Assembly: GCA_016202615.1 (NCBI GenBank) | Contig: JACQOI010000200.1 | Span: 1 to 39,841 of the forward strand | Direction of reading: 5' to 3' | Length of the DNA stretch: 39,841 nucleotides | DNA from: Betaproteobacteria bacterium | GTDB lineage: Bacteria; Pseudomonadota; Gammaproteobacteria; Burkholderiales; SG8-41 | Part shown: positions 16,199 to 24,513 of the stretch, piece by piece | How positions within the stretch are numbered: the stretch's first letter is position 1 | How the letters are laid out: each line of letters begins with the position of its first letter | The notes under the pieces: model-generated | What the model was told of the DNA's origin: nothing | Databases searched by the model: none | What the model saw: only the letters and a program-made list of their open reading frames with translations | Program-made: the position numbers and the translations under genes

Positions 16199-16978
16199 AT
16201 GCGAATGGCCAACAAGTTCGGCATCGTGACGGCCGGCGCTTCCGGAATGGGGCGCGCCGGGGCAGTGCGCTTCGCCGCCGAAGGCGCGGCAGTTGCCGTC
16301 ATCGACATCGATGAGGCGAAGGCGCGCGAGACCGTGCGTACAATCACCGCGGCGGGCGGGCAGGCGTTCGCACTGGCGGGCGACCTCATGGACGAAGACT
16401 TCGCCCGCGGCATCGTGCACGAGACGAAGAAGCGCTTCGGTCACCTCGATTTCCTCTGGGCCCACGCGGGCCATCCTTCCGTCTCGCGAGTCGAGGGGCT
16501 GGATCTCAAGGAATTCGACATAGCGATGAACCTGAACGTGCGCGCCGTGATGGCGAGCACGATCGAAGCCATTCCCTTCATGCGCGAACGCGGCGGCGGC
16601 AGTATCCTCTACACCTCGTCCACCTCCGGCCTTTTCGGCTCGCCCTTCAGCCCGCTTTATTCCGTGGCCAAGTGGGGCCTGATCGGGCTCGCGCGCTCGC
16701 TTGCCAAGCGCTATGGGCCTGAGAACATCCGTGTGAACGTGGTCTGCCCCGGCACCACCGACACCCCCATGCTGCGCGTGCTCGTCTCGCGCCCCGACGA
16801 GACCGCCACCAAGGGCAAGGACATCGACGAGCTGATCAGGGTGCGCGGCTCAGGCAGTCCGCTCGGGCGCCTGGCGCGACCCGAGGAAATCGCCAACGCG
16901 GCGCTTTTCCTGCTCTCCGACGAGGCCTCGTTCATCACCGGCGCCGCCTTGCCGGTGGACGGCGGCAAGACCGCCTGA
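16199..16978 (+). CDS. Short-chain dehydrogenase/reductase (SDR)
   Basis: The start chosen is ATG 16199 because GAGG lies 8 bases upstream; the track extends it back to 16109 without support. This gives 259 residues. Motifs are VTAGASGMGRAG for the cofactor, VIDIDEAKA after beta-2 (NAD-type), WAHAGHPS in place of NNAG, YTSSTSGLFG with the catalytic Ser, YSVAK, and CPGTTDTPM. GAALPVDGGKTA ends it. The central NAG is altered to HAG, a feature shared with the next gene. It is divergent from the tricarballylate-dehydrogenase-like gene and first of a two-SDR operon. The substrate is unknown. Confidence 0.92.
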   Translation: MRMANKFGIVTAGASGMGRAGAVRFAAEGAAVAVIDIDEAKARETVRTITAAGGQAFALAGDLMDEDFARGIVHETKKRFGHLDFLWAHAGHPSVSRVEGLDLKEFDIAMNLNVRAVMASTIEAIPFMRERGGGSILYTSSTSGLFGSPFSPLYSVAKWGLIGLARSLAKRYGPENIRVNVVCPGTTDTPMLRVLVSRPDETATKGKDIDELIRVRGSGSPLGRLARPEEIANAALFLLSDEASFITGAALPVDGGKTA

Positions 16979-16989
16979 GGACGGCGCGC

Positions 16990-17778
16990 TTGCTGCTCCA
17001 GGACTACAACACCGTCGTCACCGGCGCGGCGCGCGGGCTCGGCGCCGCGGCGGCCCGTCGCTTCGTGGCCGAGGGCGCCCGCACGGTGGTATCCGACATG
17101 GACGAAGCCGGCGCGCTCGAATGCGCGCGCAGCATCGACCCCACGGGCCGGCGCGCCATCGGCGTGCGCTGCGACGTCTCAAGCCATGAGGATTGCGCTC
17201 GGCTGGTGGCCACCGCCGAGGAATTCTTCGGTGCCCCCATCGACGTCTTCCTCGCGCATGCGGGCGTGGGCTTCGTCGGGCGGCTGACCGAGGTCGAGGT
17301 GGAGCGCATCCGACGCGCCATCGAGGTCAACGTGTTGGGCTCGGTGTTCTCGGCGCAGGCCGCGCTGCACAGCCTCACGAAGAGTCCGCGCGCGAGCTTG
17401 CTCTTCACGAGCTCGCTGCAGGGCGTGATGGGGCGGCCGCTGCGAAGCGTCTACACCGCGTCGAAGCACGCCATCGTCGGCCTGGTGAAAGGACTGGCGC
17501 TGGAGTTCGGCCCGCAGGGCGTGCGCGTCAACGCCATCGCGCCCGCCGCCACCGACACGCCCCACTTGCGCGCGATGCTGGCGGCCACGACCGCCGACGT
17601 GGACGAAGCGGTGCGAAACGTCGCGGCCTCGATGCCGCTGGGTTGGCTGCCCACGCCCGAGGACTTCGCCGACGCGGCCGTCTTCCTCGCCTCCCCCGCC
17701 GCGCGCTCGATCACCGGCCACACGCTGCTGCTCGACAGCGGCGCCGCCGCCGGCATCTTCAAGCGCGAACCCGCCTAG
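16990..17778 (+). CDS. Short-chain dehydrogenase/reductase (SDR), TTG start
   Basis: A 262-residue SDR beginning at TTG 16990. The TGAGG that contains the previous stop is 8 bases upstream and probably serves as its ribosome site, coupling the two genes. Motifs are VTGAARGLGAAAA, VVSDMDEAGA (NAD-type), LAHAGVGFVG, LFTSSLQGVMG, YTASK and APAATDTPH, ending in GHTLLLDSGAAAG. Like its upstream neighbour it has HAG where most SDRs have NAG. The two paralogues may form a mixed tetramer or act on successive intermediates, which is inference. Confidence 0.92.
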   Translation: MLLQDYNTVVTGAARGLGAAAARRFVAEGARTVVSDMDEAGALECARSIDPTGRRAIGVRCDVSSHEDCARLVATAEEFFGAPIDVFLAHAGVGFVGRLTEVEVERIRRAIEVNVLGSVFSAQAALHSLTKSPRASLLFTSSLQGVMGRPLRSVYTASKHAIVGLVKGLALEFGPQGVRVNAIAPAATDTPHLRAMLAATTADVDEAVRNVAASMPLGWLPTPEDFADAAVFLASPAARSITGHTLLLDSGAAAGIFKREPA

Positions 17779-17899
17779 CGCACCACGAGGCGCACTGGCC
17801 ACTCAGGCCACGCGGACTGGGTGGGCGAAATGCCCGGCACAGCATGCTCAGCGCGGCAGCCGCGAGCAGGCCGAGGCGCATGCGCTGGGCCGGTTTCAT
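17759..17899 (-). pseudogene. Signal-peptide-only relic, probably of a Bug/TctC receptor gene
   Basis: A 46-codon frame lies 18 bp downstream of the selenoprotein stop, with its own ribosome site (AAGGGAG) and a convincing export signal, MKPAQRMRLGLLAAAALSML. After the signal the frame turns into Arg/Pro/Cys-rich nonsense and overlaps the SDR gene end. In another frame WPVRLVV appears, which resembles the first mature strand of Bug proteins. I infer a receptor gene cut short after ~30 codons and frameshifted. A genuine small secreted peptide cannot be excluded. Confidence 0.45.
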
Positions 17900-17917
17900 A
17901 GGCAAACTCCCTTCAGG

Positions 17918-19630
17918 TCATGACCTCAGCAGCGAATCCCAGTTGCTGGGCAGCTTCACTTCCCGGGTGGTCAGCCGCGTGTACCCCGAGTCCAGAGTCT
18001 TGATGCGGTTGCGCCCCGGGTCCCCGCAGACCACGATGTCGATGTACTCCGGTCCCGGCATGATCTGGATCATGTCATCCGGTCCGACATCGTAGCTCTT
18101 GGGGAAGGTGCCCAGGCGGATCTTCTCCTCGATGCCGTGCACCTCGGCCATCGCGTACTTGAGCTCCCATTCCATGTAGCTGCGCGGGACCTTGGCGTTC
18201 TCGTACACGTACTGCCGGATGTCGTCCTTCGAGTAGCCGGCCTCGGCCAGCACCTTCGCCACCGGCGGCGCCAGCAGGAACACCATGTCGGTGACGAAAC
18301 CGGTGAGTCCGCGTTCGGAGAAAAGCGCCAGCGCGGGCTTGCGGACCGCATCACGGCACATCTGCTCCAACGCGCACTGCGCCCCCGTCTTGTCGTCGCG
18401 CGTGTAAGGCGAGGGCGAGAAGCCCCAGTTCATGGTCGTGTTCACCGAGACCGTGCTGGTGTTGCGGTCGAAGCCCCGCTCCACACGCAGCGGTTCCCAA
18501 GGGTTGAGGTCGTCGTTCTCGGCGAAGGCGAAGCTGATGGGATAGCCGAAGGTGCCCATCTGGTTCTTCGCGGGGCGGTACTCGCCGATGTTGCGGATGA
18601 TGAGGCCCAGGGCGCGCCCCAGCGCGGGGTTGGCGCCGCGCGAGATGAGGCCCGCGCCGGAGTTGAAGCCCAGCTGCTTGACGATGGGGCCGCTGACGAA
18701 GACGTAGGGCACGATGCCCCAGGTCGTGCCGATGTTGTCGAGGTTGAACCGGTCTTCCTGCAAGGCTTCCGCGATGGCGATCAGCAGCGGCATGGTCTGC
18801 GGCTTGCACCCCGCCATGACGCCGTTGGCCGCGATGTTCCACACTGTCGCGCGCAGGTTGGCCTGCGGCAAAACCGCGATGACCTCATCGGGCGAGCGGT
18901 CGCTGTACTTCAGGAACAATTCGACGCGCTCCATCGTCGGCGGCACGATGGGCAGGCCATCGGTCCACTCCTTCTCGTGGAAATGGTCGTTGACCTGCTC
19001 GAAGCTGCCGGTGCAGACGATGGCTTTCGAGTTCCAGACGTCGGCCTTGCCGGGCGCCTGCGACTTGACCGGCTTGGTCAGAGCGCTGACGATCCTTTCG
19101 AACAGCACGTTCTTGACCTTGTCGCGGATTTCCGCATGGTCTACACCCACGGCGCCTGGGTATTCGACTAGGGGCACGTCGGGGACACCTGCGGCCTTGG
19201 CCGCCAGCTGGCCCACGATGTTGAACCCCGGGAGGGTGACGACGGCCGAGGGGATGCCGAGGACCTTCTCCGCTTCTGCTGCAGGCCGCACCGCGGCCGG
19301 TGTGCAGGTCCCTCAGCCACCGTTGCCGGAGATGACGGCGTCTGCGCCCTTTTCCTTCAAGCCCGCGATGATCTGCTGCAGCACTTGGCGCTGGTACGAG
19401 GGCGTGCCCTTGAGCGAGGCGTAGGGCAGCTCGGTGTAGGGGACGATCTTCACGTCGGGGAAGCGTTCCTTGAGCAACTCGCGATAGATGGGGAACATGA
19501 TGTCCCCCTTGAAGTCTTCGTTCCAGACTTCGCACACGGTCTTGCCGTTCAGCGTATCGAGCCTCTTGGCGAGGTTTTTCTGCTGGACGGACTCGCCCCC
19601 GGTGGGGCTGATGACAGCTTGGGATTCCAT
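17918..19630 (-). CDS. UGSC-type selenoprotein (Sec106, UGA-decoded) with fused C-terminal domain
   Basis: The track shows two ORFs (19313-19630 and 17918-19291) in the same frame, separated only by UGA at 19315-19313 and seven sense codons. Read through, they form one 570-residue protein. The UGA falls at the key position of ISGNGG-U-GTCTPAAVRPAAEAEKVLG. The UGSC (seleno)protein family carries U-G-S-C-T at just this point, in front of an EKxGIP strand. Residues 1 to ~185 form that domain. The rest, from about WTDGLPIVPPTMERVELFLK, is a ~390-residue conserved domain with MAGCKPQTMPLL and NPWEPLRVERGF blocks, whose function I do not know. A plausible SECIS-like hairpin follows the UGA. The upstream neighbour is a Bug receptor on the same strand. 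Selenocysteine decoding needs selABCD elsewhere in the genome. Confidence 0.85.
19289..19315 (-). promoter_or_regulatory. UGA selenocysteine codon with candidate bacterial SECIS hairpin
   Basis: In the mRNA, UGA (19315-19313) is followed after 10 nt by CACCG-GCCG-CGGUG, a perfect 5-bp stem with a GCCG loop. The loop begins 16 nt after the UGA and starts with G, in line with the loose bacterial SECIS rule (loop 16-37 nt from UGA, G among its first two bases). A longer outer pairing of GAGG(G)ACCU with AGGUCCUC about 40 nt downstream could extend the structure. Confidence 0.55.
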
Positions 19631-19745
19631 GGGGTGTTCTTTTCGTTGGCTGTAGAGGGCTGTGACGATTCATGCTAGACCGTGGCCGCGCGGGAAAAGG
19701 CGAGGCCGCGGAAAACTCCATTCGCTTTTTCTGCTACTTCTTCCC

Positions 19746-20732
19746 CTATTTCGCCGCCTGCCCCTTGACCCCGGCCTGCTTCGCAATCGCGTTCCACTTT
19801 GCCACCTGCCCGCGCACATAGGCCGAGGCCTCTTCGGGCGTGCTGGTGGTGGCCGATGTCTTCGCCGAGCTGGCCAGGCGCTCGACGGTGGCGGGCTGCG
19901 TGAGCACCTTGCGAAAAGCCGCATTGAGCTGGTTGACGATCTCCCTTGACGTGCCCGCGGGCACAAGGATGGCGTACCACACGGAGTCGCCCATGCTGGG
20001 AAAGCCAGCTTCGGCCATCGTGGGCACATCGGCAAGACCCGGATGGCGCCCGTCGCCGGTAACCCCGAGCGCTTTCACCTTGTTGGCCTTGATCTGCGGC
20101 TCGGCGGCGGGCATGGCGACCAGTGACATCTGGATCTCGCCCGACATGATCGCGGTCAGCGCTTCCGGCGTGCCCTTGAAGGGAACATGAACGATGTCCA
20201 GCCCGCGTTCGCTCTTCAGCAGTTCGCCCGTGAGGTGGCCGATGCTGCCGACACCGGCGGACGCGTAGTTCAGCTTTCCCGGACTGGCCTTCGCCATAGC
20301 CACGAGTTCGGCCATCGAATTCGCCGGGAACGAAGACGACACGACCAGCACCAATTTTTGCAGGCCCATCATGGTGACGGCCTCGAAATCCTTCACCGGG
20401 TCGAAAGGCAGCTCCATGAGGCTGGGCAGTACCGAAAAGCTCAGGCTCGCGAGGAAAAGCGTGTATCCGTCGGGGCGCGACTTCGCCGCGAAGTTGGCGC
20501 CGATGCTGCCCCCCGCGCCGGGCTTGTTCTCGACCACCACCGGCTGGCCCAAGGCCTCGCGCAGCGCGGGCGCCATCGCGCGCGCCGTCAGGTCGCTGCC
20601 GCTGCCGGCGGGAAAAGGCGAGACCAGCGTCACCAGCCGGCTCGGAAATGCCTGGGCCAGCGAAGGACCGGCCGGAAGGGCGAAAATGGCGGCGCTGCAC
20701 AAGAGCGCGGCCAGGAATGATTTGCGTCGCAC
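19746..20732 (-). CDS. Bug/TctC-family periplasmic solute receptor (GTG start)
   Basis: The track ORF (677 residues) is a run-on. The real start is GTG 20732, with AGAGGAG placed ~8 bases upstream and a typical export signal (RRKSFLAALLCSAAIFALPAG, cleavage near SLAQ), giving 328 residues. Bug motifs are LVTLVSPFPAGSGSDLTAR, VVVENKPGAGGSIGANFAAK, RPDGYTLF, FDPVKDFEAVT, VHVPFKGTPEAL, LADVPTMAEAGFP, and an ending of the QVAKWNAIAKQAGVK type. It heads the transcription unit that continues into the UGSC selenoprotein 115 bp downstream, linking uptake with that protein. The ligand is unknown. Confidence 0.94.
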   Translation of the reverse strand: MRRKSFLAALLCSAAIFALPAGPSLAQAFPSRLVTLVSPFPAGSGSDLTARAMAPALREALGQPVVVENKPGAGGSIGANFAAKSRPDGYTLFLASLSFSVLPSLMELPFDPVKDFEAVTMMGLQKLVLVVSSSFPANSMAELVAMAKASPGKLNYASAGVGSIGHLTGELLKSERGLDIVHVPFKGTPEALTAIMSGEIQMSLVAMPAAEPQIKANKVKALGVTGDGRHPGLADVPTMAEAGFPSMGDSVWYAILVPAGTSREIVNQLNAAFRKVLTQPATVERLASSAKTSATTSTPEEASAYVRGQVAKWNAIAKQAGVKGQAAK

Positions 20733-21002
20733 GGGGAAGTCTCCTCTAAAGTCATTCGTCGGCCGCTGCCAAGGTAGGTGGGTCCAGGGATGACGTAAAG
20801 CAGCTGCCCCTGAAAACATTGTTTGTATTAACCGAATGAGCCTACGCCGAAGTTGGAGCCTCCGGGCGGGTAGCACACGACCAGCCGGACGCCAGGGTGG
20901 GCGTGAAGTCACTTTTCGCAATTTCCGAATGCGCCGGGCGCCCGTCGCGCCTACCATCTCAAGCACCCCCGAGCTTTTTGGGCCACCGGCCCACGCGAAG
21001 GA

Positions 21003-21851
21003 ATGCGATTGCGAATCTGGCACCAGAGCTTCACCGACCTCGATGCGTTTCCCCTTTACCGCGAAACGCTGCGCGAGCACGGGCGCCGAGTGATGGAAGG
21101 CGAGGCGGAGGTCGTCGTCCACGGCCTGCGCCCGGGCACCTACCCGGCCGGCATTGCGCCGATGGACGTGAACAGCATCGGTGGCCTGCGCATGCTCAAC
21201 GAACAGCAGGTCTGCGAAGCCGCCCTGGCCGCCGAGGCCGCCGGCTACGACGCGCTCGCGCTGGGCTGTTTCTTCGACCCCGCGCTGCACCAGGCGCGAT
21301 CGCTGGTCAACATCCCGGTGGTGAGCCTGACGGAATCGTGCATGCTGACCGCGTGCTCGCTGGGCCGGCGCTTTGCGGTAATCTCGCTCACCGATTTCCA
21401 GAAAATGTTGACGGAAGACCTCGCTGCGTCCTATGGTCTCGCCGGGCGGATGGCGGGAGTGGTCGCGATGTCTCCTGCCGTACGCCTGTTCGACCTGGAA
21501 GGCAGCGGCGCCGTCGTCGAGTCGATCAAGGAGCGTTTCGTCGCCTCCTGCCGTGCGGCGCTGCAGCTCGGCGCGGAGGTCATCATCCCCGGCGACGGCG
21601 TGCTCAACGAGTTCCTGGTGCGCCATCGCATGCTGTCCGTGAACGGCGCGGTAGTGCTCGACTCGCTCGGCGTCCTTTTCCATCATGCGGCGTTCTTCGC
21701 GCGGGCGAGAGCCAGCGGCAGCCTTGACGTTAGCCGGCGGTTGTTGTACGCCAAGCCCACTCAACCGATGCTCGCGCACTCACAACAGTTCTTTGCCGCG
21801 CTGCAGCGCGTCGAGCAGGAGTTTTCAGGGAGCGCACCTACACCGCTCTGA
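21003..21851 (+). CDS. Asp/Glu/hydantoin racemase-superfamily protein
   Basis: A 282-residue paralogue of the 12952-13758 gene: RIWHQSFTDL, VVHGLRPGTYP, DALALGCFFDPALHQARSL, IPVVSLTESCMLTACSLG and EVIIPGDGVLNEFL. The first superfamily cysteine is present (LGCFFDP). The second site reads PGDGVLN without Cys, the opposite of the paralogue's pattern. ATG 21003 has GAAGGA directly in front with no spacer; TTG 21009 would have better spacing, so the start is uncertain by two codons. It is divergent from the Bug gene at 20732 and 63 bp ahead of another Bug gene on its own strand. The reaction is unknown. Confidence 0.82.
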   Translation: MRLRIWHQSFTDLDAFPLYRETLREHGRRVMEGEAEVVVHGLRPGTYPAGIAPMDVNSIGGLRMLNEQQVCEAALAAEAAGYDALALGCFFDPALHQARSLVNIPVVSLTESCMLTACSLGRRFAVISLTDFQKMLTEDLAASYGLAGRMAGVVAMSPAVRLFDLEGSGAVVESIKERFVASCRAALQLGAEVIIPGDGVLNEFLVRHRMLSVNGAVVLDSLGVLFHHAAFFARARASGSLDVSRRLLYAKPTQPMLAHSQQFFAALQRVEQEFSGSAPTPL

Positions 21852-21914
21852 CAGGCGGCGGGACAGACTTTGACACACGTTTTATATTCAACTAAGAGTG
21901 GAGGAGCAGAGAAC

Positions 21915-22883
21915 ATGGCACGATTGATTATTGCTTCACTGGTGTTCGTGTGTGCGGCGATGGCCTCCGCGAGCGCCGTCGCCCAGGACTGGCCGTCGCG
22001 ACCCATCAGATGGGTGAACCCGTATGCCGCAGGGGGCGCCTCGGACATTCTTACGCGGCTGGTGGGGGGTCAAAAACTCGCCGAACGGATAGGCCAGCCG
22101 GTGATTACCGAAACCAGAACCGGGGCCGGCGGGACCATCGGCACGGATTTCGTCGCGAAGTCTCAGCCGGATGGCTACACGATGCTCGTATGCAATATCG
22201 GCCCGATGGCCATTAATCCAAGCCTCTTCAAGAACCTGCCGTACGACCCTCAGAAAGATCTGGTGCCCATCACGCTGCTGATGGCGTACGGCGTCGTAAT
22301 TGTTGTGCACCCCTCAGTGCCAGTGTATTCGCTGAAAGAACTCATTGCTCTTGCAAAGAGCAAGCCGATGCCCTTCGCCGGCAATGCCGTCGGCACCTCC
22401 AGTCATCTTGCCGGTGAGTTGCTTGCCCGGGCCGCGCAGATCAAGCTGCTGCACATTCCGTTCAGGGGTGGGCCGGACGGCCTCCTTGCCACGATGACGG
22501 GTACGGTCCCAATGGCGGTGGGCGATATTGCTCCGACCTTACCGTTCATCCGAAGCGGGAAACTACGAGCGCTGGTAGTCACCTCACGTGAACGATCGCC
22601 ATTAATGCCGGACATACCCACTGTGATAGAGGCTGGCCTCCCCGGCTTCGAGGTGACCGGCTGGGTCGGCGTCTGTCTGCCTAAGAACACGCCGGCGTCG
22701 ATCGTTACCCGTCTGGCTCAGGAGTTCTCAACCATCATGGGCATGCCTGATGTGCGGAAGGCCGTGACCGAGATGGGTGCGTACGTCCCGACGCTAGGAC
22801 CAGGGTTCTTCGGCGAGTTTATACGCTCGGAGATTACGAAATGGCGTCAGGTCATCGAGGCTGCGAATATCAAGGTGGAGTAA
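21915..22883 (+). CDS. Bug/TctC-family periplasmic solute receptor
   Basis: The track start (21870) is moved to ATG 21915, which follows GGAGGAG and begins the signal peptide MARLIIASLVFVCAAMASASA (cleavage after VAQ), giving 322 residues. Diagnostic blocks are IRWVNPYAAGGASDILTR, VITETRTGAGGTIGTDFVAK, QPDGYTML, YDPQKDLVPIT, LHIPFRGGPDGL and MPDIPTVIEAGLPGF, ending ITKWRQVIEAANIKVE. It lies between the racemase-like gene and the CoA-transferase on the same strand, 25 bp before the latter, so uptake and CoA activation of one acid is a reasonable inference. Confidence 0.95.
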   Translation: MARLIIASLVFVCAAMASASAVAQDWPSRPIRWVNPYAAGGASDILTRLVGGQKLAERIGQPVITETRTGAGGTIGTDFVAKSQPDGYTMLVCNIGPMAINPSLFKNLPYDPQKDLVPITLLMAYGVVIVVHPSVPVYSLKELIALAKSKPMPFAGNAVGTSSHLAGELLARAAQIKLLHIPFRGGPDGLLATMTGTVPMAVGDIAPTLPFIRSGKLRALVVTSRERSPLMPDIPTVIEAGLPGFEVTGWVGVCLPKNTPASIVTRLAQEFSTIMGMPDVRKAVTEMGAYVPTLGPGFFGEFIRSEITKWRQVIEAANIKVE

Positions 22884-22908
22884 GACCACCACGTATAAGG
22901 AATGAGAT

Positions 22909-24513
22909 ATGCAAGTGATGACCGCTCGGGACGCGGTAGAGCTGGTGAAATCCGGCGACACCGTCGTCATCGGGGGCGTTGTCTCTTTGGTCACGCCGGA
23001 GGCAACAGTGCGCGCCCTCGGTGATCGCTTTCGACGAACAGGCTTTCCGCGCGATTTGACTCTCATCTGCCCGAACCGAATCGGTTGGTCGTCAGAGCTC
23101 GGACCGCACGGTCTGGAGCACCTGGCCCACAAGGGGATGGTGAAGCGCCTGTTAGCATCGAGTTTCAGCGCGAAGGTGTCCCCGGGATTCGTCAAACTTG
23201 TCATGGATGGAGAAATCGAGACCCAGGTCGTTCCGATGGGGGTGCTCTTCCGATGGTTGAGAGAGTGCACGGCAAAGTCGCCGGGCCTGCTCACCGAAGT
23301 AGGTATTGGTACCTTCTTCGATCCTGCCGGGCGGATGCGGGCTGGCGCTGAGAACAAGGAACGCGATGCTTCTTCCCGCCAGTTTGCCAAGCGCGTCACC
23401 GTTGACGAAACCGAATGCATCTTCATGCCTAGCATGCTTATCGACGTCGCTCTGATAAGGGGAACGGTCGCAGACGTGGACGGAAATATCAGCCTTACCG
23501 GCGAACCGATTAGTGCAGGCGTCAGGCAGATGGCAATGGCAGCGAAAACCTCCGGCGGCAAAGTCATTGCGGTCGTCAAGACATTGACTGATCGCGGCAC
23601 GTTGCATCCCAGGATGGTGGAGGTTCCGGGAATATTTGTCGATGCCGTGGTCGTGGACAGCCAGGCGATACAAACGCAATGTTCCTACGAACCGGCATTC
23701 ACCGGTGAGATCCGTACCCCCGCGCCGCCGCTACCTCAGTTGCCGATGAGTTGCCAGAAAGTGATTCTCCGGAGGGCAGCCCTTGAACTTGCAAAGGGTG
23801 ACGTCGTCAACCTTGGTTTCGGAATGGGAACGCAGCTTCCAGGACTTGCCCATGAGGAGGGCTTCCTGAACGACATCACGTTCAGTATCGAGCATGGCGC
23901 GCTCGGCGGAGTGCCGGCCGCGGGCGGTTTTGATGGCGCCTTTGGAGCGCATTACAACCCGCACGCCATCATCGACTCGACCGATGTCTTCGACTTTTAC
24001 CATGGCGGTGGACTCAATGCGGCGGTGCTCGGGTTTGCCGAAGTAGACGCACTCGGCAACGTGAACGTAGGAGGAAACTACAGTGGCTCGATTCGCGGCC
24101 CTGGCGGCTTCGTCGACATCACGCACCGCACTCGCAAGGTGCTCATTTGCGGCACGCTGACCAGCGGGGGTCTCGAAGCGCGGTTCAACGGGAGGGGCGG
24201 GACAGAAGCTGACATTCGCATCCTGCGGGAAGGAAGGCACAGGAAGTTTCCGCGACAGGTCGAACACATCGATCTGTACGGTGCCGGCTCGCTCGAGCGC
24301 GGTCAACGCCTGCTGGTAATCACTGAACGCTGCGTGTTCGAGTTAAGAAAGCCGGGCCTTACGTTGATCGAAGTGGCACGCGGTGTTGATATAACGAGAG
24401 ATGTTAAACCGCAGCTAGATTTCGATCTGCGGATCGCAGAGGAACTTCGGACAATGCCCGCGGCGGTTTTCCAGGATGGACAGATGGGGCTGCGCTTGAA
24501 GGACGAAAAATGA
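22909..24513 (+). CDS. Class I acyl-CoA:carboxylate CoA-transferase (Pct/YdiF-like)
   Basis: A 534-residue protein with fused alpha and beta CoA-transferase domains. The N-terminal half opens MTARDAVELVKSGDTVVIGG. The C-terminal half begins near residue 283 (KVILRRAALELAKGDVVNLGFGMGTQLPG). The catalytic Glu is E328 in FSIEHGALGGVPA, matching the (S/T)xExG pattern of propionate/acetate CoA-transferases that form a glutamyl-CoA intermediate. GPGGFVDITHRTRKVL is also conserved. The enzyme would activate an imported acid with CoA from a donor thioester. A ribosome site (AAGGAATGAG) precedes the ATG. It follows the Bug gene by 25 bp and is followed by a CaiB relic. Confidence 0.93.
   Translation: MQVMTARDAVELVKSGDTVVIGGVVSLVTPEATVRALGDRFRRTGFPRDLTLICPNRIGWSSELGPHGLEHLAHKGMVKRLLASSFSAKVSPGFVKLVMDGEIETQVVPMGVLFRWLRECTAKSPGLLTEVGIGTFFDPAGRMRAGAENKERDASSRQFAKRVTVDETECIFMPSMLIDVALIRGTVADVDGNISLTGEPISAGVRQMAMAAKTSGGKVIAVVKTLTDRGTLHPRMVEVPGIFVDAVVVDSQAIQTQCSYEPAFTGEIRTPAPPLPQLPMSCQKVILRRAALELAKGDVVNLGFGMGTQLPGLAHEEGFLNDITFSIEHGALGGVPAAGGFDGAFGAHYNPHAIIDSTDVFDFYHGGGLNAAVLGFAEVDALGNVNVGGNYSGSIRGPGGFVDITHRTRKVLICGTLTSGGLEARFNGRGGTEADIRILREGRHRKFPRQVEHIDLYGAGSLERGQRLLVITERCVFELRKPGLTLIEVARGVDITRDVKPQLDFDLRIAEELRTMPAAVFQDGQMGLRLKDEK

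Noticed and set aside
17918-19630. Reading the two ORFs as a frameshifted or nonsense-mutated pseudogene
   Set aside because: Both parts are in the same frame, only one TGA intervenes, it falls on the known Sec column, and the flanking residues are well conserved. Selenocysteine explains it better.
20733-21779. N-terminal extension of the 677-residue ORF as part of the Bug protein
   Set aside because: The extension runs antisense through the racemase-like gene. A GTG with a strong ribosome site and signal peptide at 20732 explains the true start.
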